Shown here: positions 52,204-61,616 of the stretch, one piece after another
Position numbering within the stretch: the stretch's first letter is position 1
Layout of the letters: the number at the start of each line of letters is the position of its first letter
DNA from: Lysobacterales bacterium
GTDB lineage: Bacteria > Pseudomonadota > Gammaproteobacteria > Xanthomonadales > SZUA-38
Reading direction: 5' to 3'
DNA: 64,000 nucleotides
Assembly (NCBI GenBank): GCA_030065125.1
Contig: JASJDM010000014.1
Coordinates: 1 to 64,000, forward strand
Position numbers and translations under genes: made by a program
Notes under the pieces: model-generated
What the model saw: the letters and a program-made list of their open reading frames with translations, nothing else
The model's database searches: none
Told to the model about the DNA's origin: nothing

Positions 52204-55200
52204 TCAATTCACCGCCATCAGCCCGGATCGCCGCGCCAGGGTGTTGTACCGGGCCAGTTCGTCGTCCAGCAGATCCGACAGCTTTTCCAGTTCCTCACTG
52301 GCCTGGTCCCACAGCTCATCGCGCACGGCCACCATGGAGGCGGTGGGCGGATGGTCACCCATGTCGGCCAGCCGCATCACACCGGCCAGCTTGTCATTCA
52401 GGCGTATGGGGAAGTTAAGGGGGTCCTGGCGGCTTTCCATGCGGGTTTCATACAGCGATTTTTCAATGGCTGTCAGTTGCTCCACCAGCGACTTACCGGA
52501 TTCCAGCAGTTTGTCGAATCGCGGGTCGTCTCCGATTCGCTGATTGACGCTGTTGACCTGGCCCCGCAGGTCACGGATCTCCCGGACGGCCCCGTGAACC
52601 TCGCTGATCCGGTCGCGCAGGCCCAGGACAAACTCGAACTGCGCACGGTAGTCAGCGGCAGTGGATGCCGACCTGGGATCCGGCCGTATCGAGAAGGCTA
52701 CGGTCTCCTGCTGGTCACCCACGGTCAGTGTTGCCCGGTACTGCCCCGGCACCGCCCGGGGGCCTCGCAGCTGGCGGTTCCACAGCACCATTTTTTCGAA
52801 GGTTTCCGCCCCGGGATAGCGCAGGTCCCAGACGAATCGATTCAGGCCGGATTCGGTTTTCAGCAGCCGGTCATCGTCAAAGCGGTTCTTGGGCTTGTCT
52901 TTTTCGGCCGCCTCGTCATCCGCCGGCAGCCGCTCAAACCGGCGAATCAGTTCTCCACCTGCCGTTTCGATGTCCAGGAATACCGGCACGTCGTCGCCGG
53001 GGTCTTCAGCCAGCAGGTAGTGAAACACCACGCCATCCGGCGGATTCTGACCCATGTTCCGCGGCTTTTCGGCGCTGCCGTTGCGCAGCCGCCAGCCATC
53101 CCGCGGCGGAAACAGGTGGGCCGCTTTTTCAAACACCTCGTCGTCCAGGTTTCTGACCAGAGAAATATCGTCCAGGATCCAGTATCCCCGCCCCTGGGTG
53201 GCCGCGATCAGGTCGCCGTCCTTGATAGCCAGGTCGGTAATGGGCGAAATGGGCAGATTGCGCTGGAACGAGAACCATTCCTCCCCGTTGTTGAAGGACA
53301 CGTACAGTCCCGACTCGGTGCCGGCGAACAGCAGGCCAGGCTGATCGGCATCGGCCCGGATTACCCGGGTGAAGTGGTCCCGGGCGATGCCGTCGGTGAT
53401 CTTGCGCCACTTGCGGCCATAGTTCTCGGTATAGAACAGGTAGGGCCGGAAATCGTCGCTCTTGTAGGCGGTGGCCGCCAGGTACAGACCGCCGGGCAGG
53501 GTGGGGTGGGGCTCCAGGCTGTTGATCTGGATTTCCTCCGGCATACCCGACGGCGTGACCTCGTCCCAGGTCCCGCCGGCGTCCCGGCTGACGTGAACCA
53601 GGCCGTCATCGGATCCCGTCCACAGAACCCCGGGATCCTGCAGGGATTCAGCAATGGCGAAAATCGTGCCGTAGTACTCCACCGAGGTGTTGTCTTTGGT
53701 TATCGGTCCGCCGGAAGGCCCCTGGCGTGCCTTGATGTTGCGGGTCAGGTCCCGGCTCAGGGCCTGCCAGGAATAGCCTTCGTCCTCGGAGACAAACAGC
53801 ACATTAGCCGCCGCGTACAGCCGGTCGGGGTCATGGGGAGAAAACTGCAGCGGAAAATTCCAGTTGAACCGGTATTTCAACTCCGCCGCACCCCAACCCA
53901 TGGGATTGTCCGGCCAGACGTTGACCGCCCGGCGGTCGCCGGTGCGATGGTCCAGGCGGATGAGAAATCCCCCGTAAGACCCGCCGTAGACGATATCCGG
54001 CTGATCCGGTTTGGCCACGATGTGCCCGCTTTCACCGCCGGCGGTAGGTTCCCAGTCACGCAGGCCGATGGCTGACCCGAAGGCCGACTGGGAGCGGATT
54101 CGGAGGGCGCTGTTGTCCTGCTGCCCGCCCAGCAGCCGGTAGGGGAACGCGTTGTCCACCGACACCCGGTACATCTGCGAGGTAGGCTGATTGTCCTGGC
54201 GGCTCCAGTTGATTCCGCCGTCGAAGCTGACGTTGGCGCCGCCGTCATTGGCTTGAATCATGCGCTGGTGGTCCGCCGGGTCGATCCAGAGATCGTGGTT
54301 GTCGCCATGGGGCGTGGGAATCTCCACGAACGAATTGCCGCCGTCCCGGGAACGGTGAAAGCGGACGTTGAGGACGTAGACGGTATCTTCGTTGATCGGA
54401 TCGGCGGTTATGCGCGTGTAGTACCAGGCCCGCTGCCGCAGCTTGCGCTGCTTGTTGACCCGCGTCCACGTTTCACCGGCATCCCGGGAGCGAAACACGC
54501 CGCCTTCCCCGGCCTCCACAATGGCATACAGGTTGTCAGGATTGCTGGCCGACACGGAGATGCCGATGATACCCAGCGGTTTCCCGGGCATTCCGTCAGC
54601 ATCGCTCAACTCGGTCCAGCTGTCGCCACCGTCCACCGACTTCCACAGTCCCGACCCGGCGCCTCCGCTTTCCAGGCTGTAGGGCGTGCGCAGCACCCGC
54701 CAGGTCGATGCATACAGGATGCGTGGATTGGTTGGATCCATGGTCAGGTCCACCGCGCCGACCTCGTCGTTGACAAACAGGACCTTGTCCCAGCTGCGGC
54801 CACCATCACTGCTGCGGAACACGCCTCGCTCATCATTGGGCCCGAACAGGTGGCCCAGCGCCGCCGCGTAAACCAGGTCAGGGTTGCGCGGGTGGATTAC
54901 CATGCGGGGAATATGCCGGCTGTCTTCCAGGCCGGAGCGTACCCAGGTCCGGCCGGCATCCGTGGACTTCCAGACGCCGTTGCCGTGGGACACATTGCCT
55001 CGGACGGTTTTCTCGCCGGTGCCCACGTAGATCACGTTGGGATCCCAGGCCGAAACCGCGACCGAACCGATAGAGCCGCCAAAAAAACCGTCAGACACGT
55101 TTTCCCAGCTCAGGCCGGCGTCCCGGGATTTCCAGACGCCACCGCCGGTGGAACCGAAGTAGTAGGTCTGGCGGTCCTGGGGAATGCCAGCCACCGCCGC

Positions 55201-55353
55201 GGACCGACCGCCACGGTAAGGACCTACTTCGCGCCACTGCAGCCCCTCCAGGCGGTCGTCGGGAATACGGCTTACCTCGGCGTGTACCGGCAGCAGTCCG
55301 CCCAGCACAGCCAGCACAAAAGTCAGCGGCAAACGCGGTACCTTTACAGTCAC
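52204..55353 (-). CDS. Secreted sortilin/BNR-repeat beta-propeller protein
   Basis: 1049 residues, signal peptide about 1-25. Two or more propellers are built of Asp-box/BNR blades such as WKSRDAGLSWENV, WKSTDAGRTWVRS, FRSSDGGRSWDKV and YVSFNNGEEWFSF (the VPS10/sortilin-like fold). The last ~300 residues form a separate domain with strand-rich and then helical parts (SEVHGAVREIRDLRGQVNS), as in large secreted propeller proteins often annotated as glycosyl hydrolases; I see no catalytic residues to support hydrolysis. GTG start. It ends at the palindrome island. Confidence 0.88.
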   Translation of the reverse strand: MTVKVPRLPLTFVLAVLGGLLPVHAEVSRIPDDRLEGLQWREVGPYRGGRSAAVAGIPQDRQTYYFGSTGGGVWKSRDAGLSWENVSDGFFGGSIGSVAVSAWDPNVIYVGTGEKTVRGNVSHGNGVWKSTDAGRTWVRSGLEDSRHIPRMVIHPRNPDLVYAAALGHLFGPNDERGVFRSSDGGRSWDKVLFVNDEVGAVDLTMDPTNPRILYASTWRVLRTPYSLESGGAGSGLWKSVDGGDSWTELSDADGMPGKPLGIIGISVSASNPDNLYAIVEAGEGGVFRSRDAGETWTRVNKQRKLRQRAWYYTRITADPINEDTVYVLNVRFHRSRDGGNSFVEIPTPHGDNHDLWIDPADHQRMIQANDGGANVSFDGGINWSRQDNQPTSQMYRVSVDNAFPYRLLGGQQDNSALRIRSQSAFGSAIGLRDWEPTAGGESGHIVAKPDQPDIVYGGSYGGFLIRLDHRTGDRRAVNVWPDNPMGWGAAELKYRFNWNFPLQFSPHDPDRLYAAANVLFVSEDEGYSWQALSRDLTRNIKARQGPSGGPITKDNTSVEYYGTIFAIAESLQDPGVLWTGSDDGLVHVSRDAGGTWDEVTPSGMPEEIQINSLEPHPTLPGGLYLAATAYKSDDFRPYLFYTENYGRKWRKITDGIARDHFTRVIRADADQPGLLFAGTESGLYVSFNNGEEWFSFQRNLPISPITDLAIKDGDLIAATQGRGYWILDDISLVRNLDDEVFEKAAHLFPPRDGWRLRNGSAEKPRNMGQNPPDGVVFHYLLAEDPGDDVPVFLDIETAGGELIRRFERLPADDEAAEKDKPKNRFDDDRLLKTESGLNRFVWDLRYPGAETFEKMVLWNRQLRGPRAVPGQYRATLTVGDQQETVAFSIRPDPRSASTAADYRAQFEFVLGLRDRISEVHGAVREIRDLRGQVNSVNQRIGDDPRFDKLLESGKSLVEQLTAIEKSLYETRMESRQDPLNFPIRLNDKLAGVMRLADMGDHPPTASMVAVRDELWDQASEELEKLSDLLDDELARYNTLARRSGLMAVN

Positions 55354-55448
55354 TGGAATGTCCCCTTGTTGAAGTACACCGGCAGCATACCGTGAGGGCT
55401 GTTCATCGCAAATGACGCGAGGCAGGAGGCTGATATGATCGGCAGGCG

Positions 55449-55862
55449 ATGAAACGGTGGATGATCGGCTACGGGTTTGTCATGGCCCTTGGAGCATTCG
55501 TGCTGACGTGGCTCGAGTATCAGCACGCGGTGCGCCTGTTCTCAACGGAAGCGTACATCCTGGTGCTGGCGGTGCTGTTCACGGCCATGGGTATCTGGGT
55601 GGGCCACAGGCTGACCGGTGCCCGGGGGAAAGAAGCATTCGAAAAAAACACCAGGGCCCTGCAGTCCCTGGGTATCAGCGAGCGCGAGTACCAGGTGCTC
55701 GAACTGCTGGCCGAGGGCTGCACCAACAGGGAAATCGGCAACCGGCTGTTCATTTCCGCCAACACGGTGAAGACCCACCTGGCTCGCCTGTACGAAAAGC
55801 TCGAGGTGTCCCGCCGGACCCAGGCCATTCACCGGGCCAAGGCGCTTCGTTTAATCCCTTGA
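55449..55862 (+). CDS. Membrane-anchored LuxR-type helix-turn-helix regulator
   Basis: 137 residues: two TM helices (about 7-24 and 35-52), then a LuxR/GerE DNA-binding domain at 72-134 (SEREYQVLELLAEG, NREIGNRLFISANTVKTHLA). There is no receiver or ligand domain, so the membrane part must be the input. It would bind DNA while tethered to the inner membrane. It precedes a DUF4199 membrane protein by 100 bases, a possible target. Confidence 0.88.
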   Translation: MKRWMIGYGFVMALGAFVLTWLEYQHAVRLFSTEAYILVLAVLFTAMGIWVGHRLTGARGKEAFEKNTRALQSLGISEREYQVLELLAEGCTNREIGNRLFISANTVKTHLARLYEKLEVSRRTQAIHRAKALRLIP

Positions 55863-55962
55863 AAAACCTGAAATTTTTCAGAATCACCCGTTTGGATGAT
55901 GGCGTGGTGGCCAAAAAACACTAACTTCGGAGCGGATCCGAACAGATGACTGGAGGCATCCC

Positions 55963-56496
55963 ATGAAAAAAATCATGTTCATCTACGGCGGCCTGTCAGG
56001 TGCCATCGTCATCAGCCTGGCCATTGCCAGTGTGGCGTTGTCGTCCAGTGAAACGGACTGGACCGTGGCAGAGTACCTGGGGTACCTGGTGATGCTGATT
56101 GCGCTCAGCATCATTTTCATGGGAATCAAGCGCTACCGGGACCAGGAACTGGGCGGCGTCATCCGCTTCGGGACGGCCCTTGGCCTTGGCCTGGGGATCG
56201 CCCTGGTGGCGTCCCTGGTTTACGTGGTGGCCTGGGAAGGGTACCTGGCCATCAGCGGCTATGAGTTCATGAACCAGTACGCTGAGGGCGTATTGCGCGC
56301 CGAGCAGGCGGCGGGTGCCAGCGAAGAGGCACTGGCAGCCATGCGCTCGGAGATGGAAGCGTTCCAACTGAAGTACGCCAATCCACTGTTCCGGCTGGGG
56401 ATCACTTTCCTGGAAATCTTCCCGGTGGGGCTGCTGATTTCACTGGTATCAGCGGCGGTGCTGCGCAACAGCAATATCCTGCCGGCACGCGGGTGA
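55963..56496 (+). CDS. DUF4199 family membrane protein
   Basis: 177 residues with four TM helices (about 5-25, 38-56, 72-95, 143-168) and the family block GVIRFGTALGLGLGIALVASLVY. A Glu/Ala-rich helix (about 108-133) lies in the loop before helix 4. Function unknown. CTGGAGGC precedes the ATG. The LuxR-type gene upstream may control it, as the two are on the same strand; the gap holds a weak A/T hairpin. Confidence 0.85.
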   Translation: MKKIMFIYGGLSGAIVISLAIASVALSSSETDWTVAEYLGYLVMLIALSIIFMGIKRYRDQELGGVIRFGTALGLGLGIALVASLVYVVAWEGYLAISGYEFMNQYAEGVLRAEQAAGASEEALAAMRSEMEAFQLKYANPLFRLGITFLEIFPVGLLISLVSAAVLRNSNILPARG

Positions 56497-56505
56497 TCTG
56501 GAGGC

Positions 56506-57123
56506 TCAGACCCGGCCGTTGAGTTCGTCCAGGTCCTTGCGCAGGTTCTTGACCCAGCGTCTGATCAGGGTCTTGGCGTGCCCGGTCTTGGTGATACCGC
56601 CGGGCATCACCCGGCTGCCGCTGCCCCAACGGACCAGGGCGGCCAGCTGTTCACCGGTCTCGGCATCCACGGTCTCCATTTCCACCGCCACGCCGCCCAG
56701 TCCGGCGCCGGTGAGCTTGGTGGCGATGTTGATGTTCAGGGCGCCCACCGTGGGGTCCAGGGCGGTGATTCCCAGTCGGAAGCGGGCCACGCCCGGGCCG
56801 GGTTCTTCGACGACCTCGTAGGGGTTCTCGCCGCTGGTCAGGGCCTCGGTCAACTCATCGACGAAAAACTGTTTCATCTCTTCCAATTCCTCGTCGGTGA
56901 ATTTCCGGTTCTCCGGATCCGGCTGGTACAGCATGGTCACGGGGTCGATGAGAAAGCTCTGGTAGCCCGCCAGCCTGTCGCTGATGTAGTAGTAGCGCTG
57001 GTCATCGCCTTTCTGCAGGCGGGAGTAGTCGCTGATAAACCCGGTCTGCTCCTGCTCCTTGACCGGTGCCGCACAGGCGACCAGCAGAATGACACTGGCA
57101 GGAAGGAGATTCTTGAGATCCAT
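56506..57123 (-). CDS. DUF3313-like lipoprotein
   Basis: 205 residues, start at the ATG before DLKNLLPASV because GAGGGACG precedes it. Lipobox LLVACA (Cys17), mature region with GFISDYSRLQKGDDQRYYYI near the N-terminus and GGVAVEMETVDAETGEQLAAL later, both matching DUF3313 outer-membrane lipoproteins of unknown function. Convergent with the DUF4199 gene. Confidence 0.85.
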   Translation of the reverse strand: MDLKNLLPASVILLVACAAPVKEQEQTGFISDYSRLQKGDDQRYYYISDRLAGYQSFLIDPVTMLYQPDPENRKFTDEELEEMKQFFVDELTEALTSGENPYEVVEEPGPGVARFRLGITALDPTVGALNINIATKLTGAGLGGVAVEMETVDAETGEQLAALVRWGSGSRVMPGGITKTGHAKTLIRRWVKNLRKDLDELNGRV

Positions 57124-57335
57124 TTGCGCCGTCCCTCGGACTAGTCCAGCAGGCATTGTAACCACGGTTTCGTGTCGGCATCGTGGATGTGCTGGAATTC
57201 GCCGGGAAGTCACAGCACCGGGCGCCGCACAATGGTTGCGGATATCGACCGATTCCGAGGTGACTTTTATTGCTGAATCAGCGACTTGGGCCCGACCGGC
57301 TGTACAGAATCCATACGCTGTAATAACGTATTAGC

Positions 57336-60300
57336 ATGAACGCATTAACTCGCCTGATCCCCGTCGCTGGGCTGGCACTGGTGCTGCTGGCCGTTTTCTA
57401 CCCGCTTCAACCTGATCGTCCGAACCGGCAACTGCCCAATCCACCGGTAAAACCGCCCAAGGCCCACGCCTGGGAAAGAGCCCAGTGGCATGTCCGCAAG
57501 CGCCTGGCTGAAGGGCAGGAACGGCTGCCCATGAACGCCCTGGAGCCGGCCCGGCTGGCCGCCGCGGCATTGCCACGCTCCAATGCGGGCGAACGATTCG
57601 CCCGGCAAAATCCTGCGCTCAAGGCCGCGGCGAACTGGGAACTCCTGGGGCCGACGGAAACCGGCGGGCGTACCCGTCGGCTGGTTTTTGACAGCACCGG
57701 CACCCTCTACGCCTCGGGTGTGTCCGGGGGCGTCTGGCGGCTCGACAACATCACCGGCTGGCAGCCCCTGGGTGACCGGCTGAGCAACGTCAACGTGGGT
57801 GCCCTGGCCATCGATCCCAGCAACGACCAGGTGTTTTTTGCCGGCACCGGTGAACTGTATCGCCGCACCTCCCGTCCATACTCCAGCATGACCGGGTCGG
57901 GCATGTTCAAGACCACCAATGCCGGACAGGACTGGGTACAGCTGGAACCCACTCTGAACGACAACTTCCTGTACGTCAGCGACATCGTGATATCGCCCAA
58001 CGACTCCAGCCGGATCTATGCCGCCACCAACACCGGCATCTGGCGCTCCGACGATGGCGGCGCCAGCTTCGTCCAGACGCTATCCACCAACGAGGGCAAC
58101 GGGCAGCTGTACGAGGGCTGCACGGATCTGCTGATTCGCGATGATCTGGGCACCGACTGGGTACTGGCCACCTGCGCATCCCGGTCTACCGACGATCGCT
58201 ATTACCTGCCGGATCTGCCCCTGGGTGCCTGCGGTCTGCCTTGTGACGGCCGAATCTACCTGAACCGCAACGGCGGCGGTTCGGACCGCTGGGACGTGGT
58301 GCTGACCGAGCCCGGCATGGGACGCACGTCCATGAGCGCGTTTCCCGGTGACCAGAATGTTGTTTACGCGCTGTCCGCCAGCACGGTCCCAGGTCCCGAC
58401 AAGACCGGCGATGGGGTAGGAGACTATGACAACGGTCTTCACGCGGTGTTTCGAAGTAACGACGGTGGCGAAACCTGGAACGCTACCCTGCGCAACACCA
58501 GCAACGACCCGGTCAGCACCTGGATGCTGGCCTTTGCCTGGCAGGCACGGACCGACGGCAACACGCCCTACGGCGCCGGCTGGTACAACCAGGCCATCGT
58601 GGCGGACCCGTCCAGCCCCGACGTGGTCTGGGTGGGCGGAATGCAGCTGTATCGCTCCGACGATGGCGGCCAGACCTTTGGGCTGACCTCCAACTACTAT
58701 TCCGACCCGGACCGGCCCGCCACTTTTGGCCCTGAAATGCATCCCGACATCCATGACCTGGTGTTCGACAACTTCGGCCGCCTGTGGATCGGCAATGACG
58801 GCGGCGTCTGGCGGGCCAGCAACATCACGGCACCCGCGGACCGTGAGAACGACGGTTACCGGACCCTGTTGACCAGCGGCGTCAGCTTCCGTCCTTTTGT
58901 CAGCAACTTCACCACCACCCAGTTCTACCACGGCACCGTGTCACCGGACGGCGAGATTGTCATCGGCGGCATGCAGGACAACGGGACCGAGGTCCGAAAC
59001 CTGCCGGGTTTTGCGCCGGGCGCCTGGGTGGATTCGTTTGGTGGCGACGGCAGCTACTCAGCCTATGATCCGGCCGGACCGTTTTTCTATTTCTCAGCCC
59101 AGAACGCCGTGCTGTTCCGCATGGACGCAGACTTCCAGTTCACCGACCTGCGGGACAACCTCTATGCCCAGGCCGGCAGCAACGACGAGTTCATGTTCAT
59201 CACCCCGTTTGAACTGGATACCAAGAACCGCTCCCGCATCTACCTGGGCGGCAAACGGCTCCTGCGCGGCACCAGCAACGGTGACTTCTGGTCCCGGGCC
59301 TCGACGGCGTTCGGCAGTACCTTCCACGACAAGGCCAACGCCGTGGCCGTGGCGCCCAACCAGGACTGGGTGCTGGTGGGTACCGGCAATCGCATCTACA
59401 AGATCGTCAGCGCCAGCACCGCCAGCGGATCTGATCAGCCCCTGTCCACGCGCCCGCGCGGCGGCTGGGTATCGTCGCTGATATTTGATCCGAACAACGA
59501 CTCGATCGCCTACGCCACCTACTCCAGCTTTGGCGGCAACCACGTGTGGAAATCAGAAGACGGCGGCGAGTCCTTTTTCCCCATAGACGGAGAGGGAGCA
59601 GGGCGGCTGCCCAACCTGCCGGTGCACTCACTGGCGGTCAGCCCCTTCGACCCGGACCATCTCTACGTGGGCACCGACCTGGGCGTGTTTTTTACCGAGG
59701 ACGGCGGCCTGAGCTGGCAGGTCGAGGAAACCGGCTTTGGCGGCGCCATTGTGGAGCGTGTGGTGATCAACCAGCCCGAGACCGCATTCGGCAACTCCTG
59801 GCTGTTTGCCTTTACCTACGGCCGCGGCGTATGGCGGGTGCCTCTGGGCCTGGTGGACGGCGAGCCGGGCTACCGGATCTCACCAGCGGTCAACGGATTC
59901 TGGTTTGACGCAAACCAGCCTGGACACGGCATCCAGGTGCAACTGCTGGATGTGCAGGGCACCCCCCAACTGCTGGTCACCTGGTATGTCTACGAGGACG
60001 GCAAACCCATGTGGCTGATCGGCAGCGGCGCGGTGAATCGCGACCGGGCGGTGGTGCCCATGACTATTACCCGGGGCACGGGCTTTGGCGAGAATTTTGA
60101 TCCTGTGTCGGTGGTCCGCGACGACTGGGGCAACCTGGAGCTGGTGTTTGAAGATGACCAGCAGCTGTCCTTCCGCTGGCAGTCCGGCTACCGGTCGGGG
60201 CAGGTCGGCACCCTCGGTCTGACACGCCTCAGCCGCGCCGTGGATATCAACGTGCCGGAGGCACCCATGGGCCTGTGTTCAACCGGGGTTTACTGGAATC

Positions 60301-60650
60301 CCGCCGAGGACGGCCATGGCATCGTGGGAGAGACCGTCCTGCTCAACGGCGAGCCCGGTTTCGCCTGGTCCTGGTTCAACTACCGGGACGGTGAGCAGCT
60401 GTGGCTGGTCGGTTCCGGCAACTTCGACGGCAACCGGGTGATATCCGAGGCGTTTGTGGGTCTTCAGGGCGAATTTCCGCCGAAGTTCACCCAGGCTGAG
60501 GCGACGGTTGAGTCCTGGGGCTCAGTAGAGTTCGAGTTTACCGGCGAGCGGACCTTCACCGCACGCTGGACGCCCCAGGGACAGCCGGAGGCGCCCGGCA
60601 GCCTTGATTTCTCCCAGCTGTCGGTCATCGGAGAGAGCGGGTGCCAGTAA
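57336..60650 (+). CDS. Secreted BNR/sortilin-like propeller with paired GxW-GHG C-terminal repeats
   Basis: 1104 residues; a signal anchor at 8-26, then Asp-box blades (FKTTNAGQDWVQL, WRSDDGGASFVQT, FRSNDGGETWNAT, YRSDDGGQTFGLT, WKSEDGGESFFPI, FFTEDGGLSWQVE) forming two propellers to about 845. The last ~250 residues are two repeats beginning GFWFDANQPGHG and GVYWNPAEDGHG, the same module found at the end of the di-haem propeller protein at 7184. Likely a cell-surface or secreted binding protein; no enzymatic residues recognised. It stands alone between two minus-strand genes. Confidence 0.88.
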   Translation: MNALTRLIPVAGLALVLLAVFYPLQPDRPNRQLPNPPVKPPKAHAWERAQWHVRKRLAEGQERLPMNALEPARLAAAALPRSNAGERFARQNPALKAAANWELLGPTETGGRTRRLVFDSTGTLYASGVSGGVWRLDNITGWQPLGDRLSNVNVGALAIDPSNDQVFFAGTGELYRRTSRPYSSMTGSGMFKTTNAGQDWVQLEPTLNDNFLYVSDIVISPNDSSRIYAATNTGIWRSDDGGASFVQTLSTNEGNGQLYEGCTDLLIRDDLGTDWVLATCASRSTDDRYYLPDLPLGACGLPCDGRIYLNRNGGGSDRWDVVLTEPGMGRTSMSAFPGDQNVVYALSASTVPGPDKTGDGVGDYDNGLHAVFRSNDGGETWNATLRNTSNDPVSTWMLAFAWQARTDGNTPYGAGWYNQAIVADPSSPDVVWVGGMQLYRSDDGGQTFGLTSNYYSDPDRPATFGPEMHPDIHDLVFDNFGRLWIGNDGGVWRASNITAPADRENDGYRTLLTSGVSFRPFVSNFTTTQFYHGTVSPDGEIVIGGMQDNGTEVRNLPGFAPGAWVDSFGGDGSYSAYDPAGPFFYFSAQNAVLFRMDADFQFTDLRDNLYAQAGSNDEFMFITPFELDTKNRSRIYLGGKRLLRGTSNGDFWSRASTAFGSTFHDKANAVAVAPNQDWVLVGTGNRIYKIVSASTASGSDQPLSTRPRGGWVSSLIFDPNNDSIAYATYSSFGGNHVWKSEDGGESFFPIDGEGAGRLPNLPVHSLAVSPFDPDHLYVGTDLGVFFTEDGGLSWQVEETGFGGAIVERVVINQPETAFGNSWLFAFTYGRGVWRVPLGLVDGEPGYRISPAVNGFWFDANQPGHGIQVQLLDVQGTPQLLVTWYVYEDGKPMWLIGSGAVNRDRAVVPMTITRGTGFGENFDPVSVVRDDWGNLELVFEDDQQLSFRWQSGYRSGQVGTLGLTRLSRAVDINVPEAPMGLCSTGVYWNPAEDGHGIVGETVLLNGEPGFAWSWFNYRDGEQLWLVGSGNFDGNRVISEAFVGLQGEFPPKFTQAEATVESWGSVEFEFTGERTFTARWTPQGQPEAPGSLDFSQLSVIGESGCQ

Positions 60651-60668
60651 ACGGTGGGAACTGCTGGG

Positions 60669-61568
60669 TCAGTGCTCCACACTGCCCAGCGCCAGCCTGG
60701 CGGCCACACGGGCGTTGTTGATCAAGAGGGCTTTGTTGGCTGCCACCGATCGACCATCGGTCAACTCAGCTACCCGCTTCAACACGAACGGCGTTACGCG
60801 GCTTCCGGTAATTCCCTGTTCATCGGCCTCAGCAGTGGCCTGACCGATAGCCCGCTCTGCCTCCTCCGTCTCCAGAGCATGCCCCGGGGGCACCGGCACG
60901 GTGAACAGCAGGCCCTGCTCCGGCGGCAGCTTGCGCCATGCAGCAAGGGTGGCGGCAGCGCCGTCCAGGTCCGCTGAAGCGGCCAGCGCAATGCCGCTGT
61001 CGCCGTGGAAAAACGCCGGCAGGGTATCCGTGCCCAGGCCAATCACCGGCACCCCCTGGGTTTCCAGCACCTCCATGGTCAGTGGAAGATCCAGGATGGA
61101 CTTGGCACCGGCGCAGACCACGGCGACCGGCGTGCGTCCCAGCTCGGTGAGGTCCGCTGATACGTCGAAGGGGTGTCCCCGGTGAACACCACCGATGCCG
61201 CCGGTAGCCATGACGTCGATGTTCGCGCGGTGAGCGGCCCACATGGTGCCGGCAACGGTCAGCGAACCGTGGCCTGAATGCCCAACAACGACTGGCAGAT
61301 CACGACGACTGCATTTGGAAACCGACTGAGCATTGGCCGAAAAAAGCTCGAGTTCGGATCGGGACATGCCCACTACCAGTTCACCGTCCAGAATGCCCAG
61401 GGTGGCGGGACAGCAGCCCTGGTCGAGGATGGTCTGCTCCATGGCCAGTGCCACCTCCAGGTTGTCCGGAGGCTCAAGCCCGTGGGTGATTACCGTGGTT
61501 TCCAGGGCAATGATGGGGCGTCCGGATTGCCGGGCGGCGGCGACCCGGTCTCCTGTTCTGATGTTCAA
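60669..61568 (-). CDS. psuG: Pseudouridine-5'-phosphate glycosidase
   Basis: 299 residues of the PsuG/indigoidine-A family. Key segments: ALETTVITHGLEPPDN with the conserved Glu, a Lys in GAKSILDL proposed to form the covalent ribose adduct, and GGIGGVHRG. It splits pseudouridine phosphate into uracil and ribose-5-phosphate. PsuK, its usual partner kinase, is not adjacent. It precedes the metallopeptidase-like gene on the same strand in opposite order (the latter lies upstream). Confidence 0.95.
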   Translation of the reverse strand: MNIRTGDRVAAARQSGRPIIALETTVITHGLEPPDNLEVALAMEQTILDQGCCPATLGILDGELVVGMSRSELELFSANAQSVSKCSRRDLPVVVGHSGHGSLTVAGTMWAAHRANIDVMATGGIGGVHRGHPFDVSADLTELGRTPVAVVCAGAKSILDLPLTMEVLETQGVPVIGLGTDTLPAFFHGDSGIALAASADLDGAAATLAAWRKLPPEQGLLFTVPVPPGHALETEEAERAIGQATAEADEQGITGSRVTPFVLKRVAELTDGRSVAANKALLINNARVAARLALGSVEH

Positions 61569-61616
61569 GGATGTTCCCGCAGCGTCAGGTCAGCGCACAG
61601 GGTAACAGGTCCCGCG

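Noticed and set aside
51985..54075. 696-residue plus-strand open frame opposite the sortilin-like gene
   Set aside because: Shadow composition, crosses the palindrome island and has no recognisable domain or start signal.
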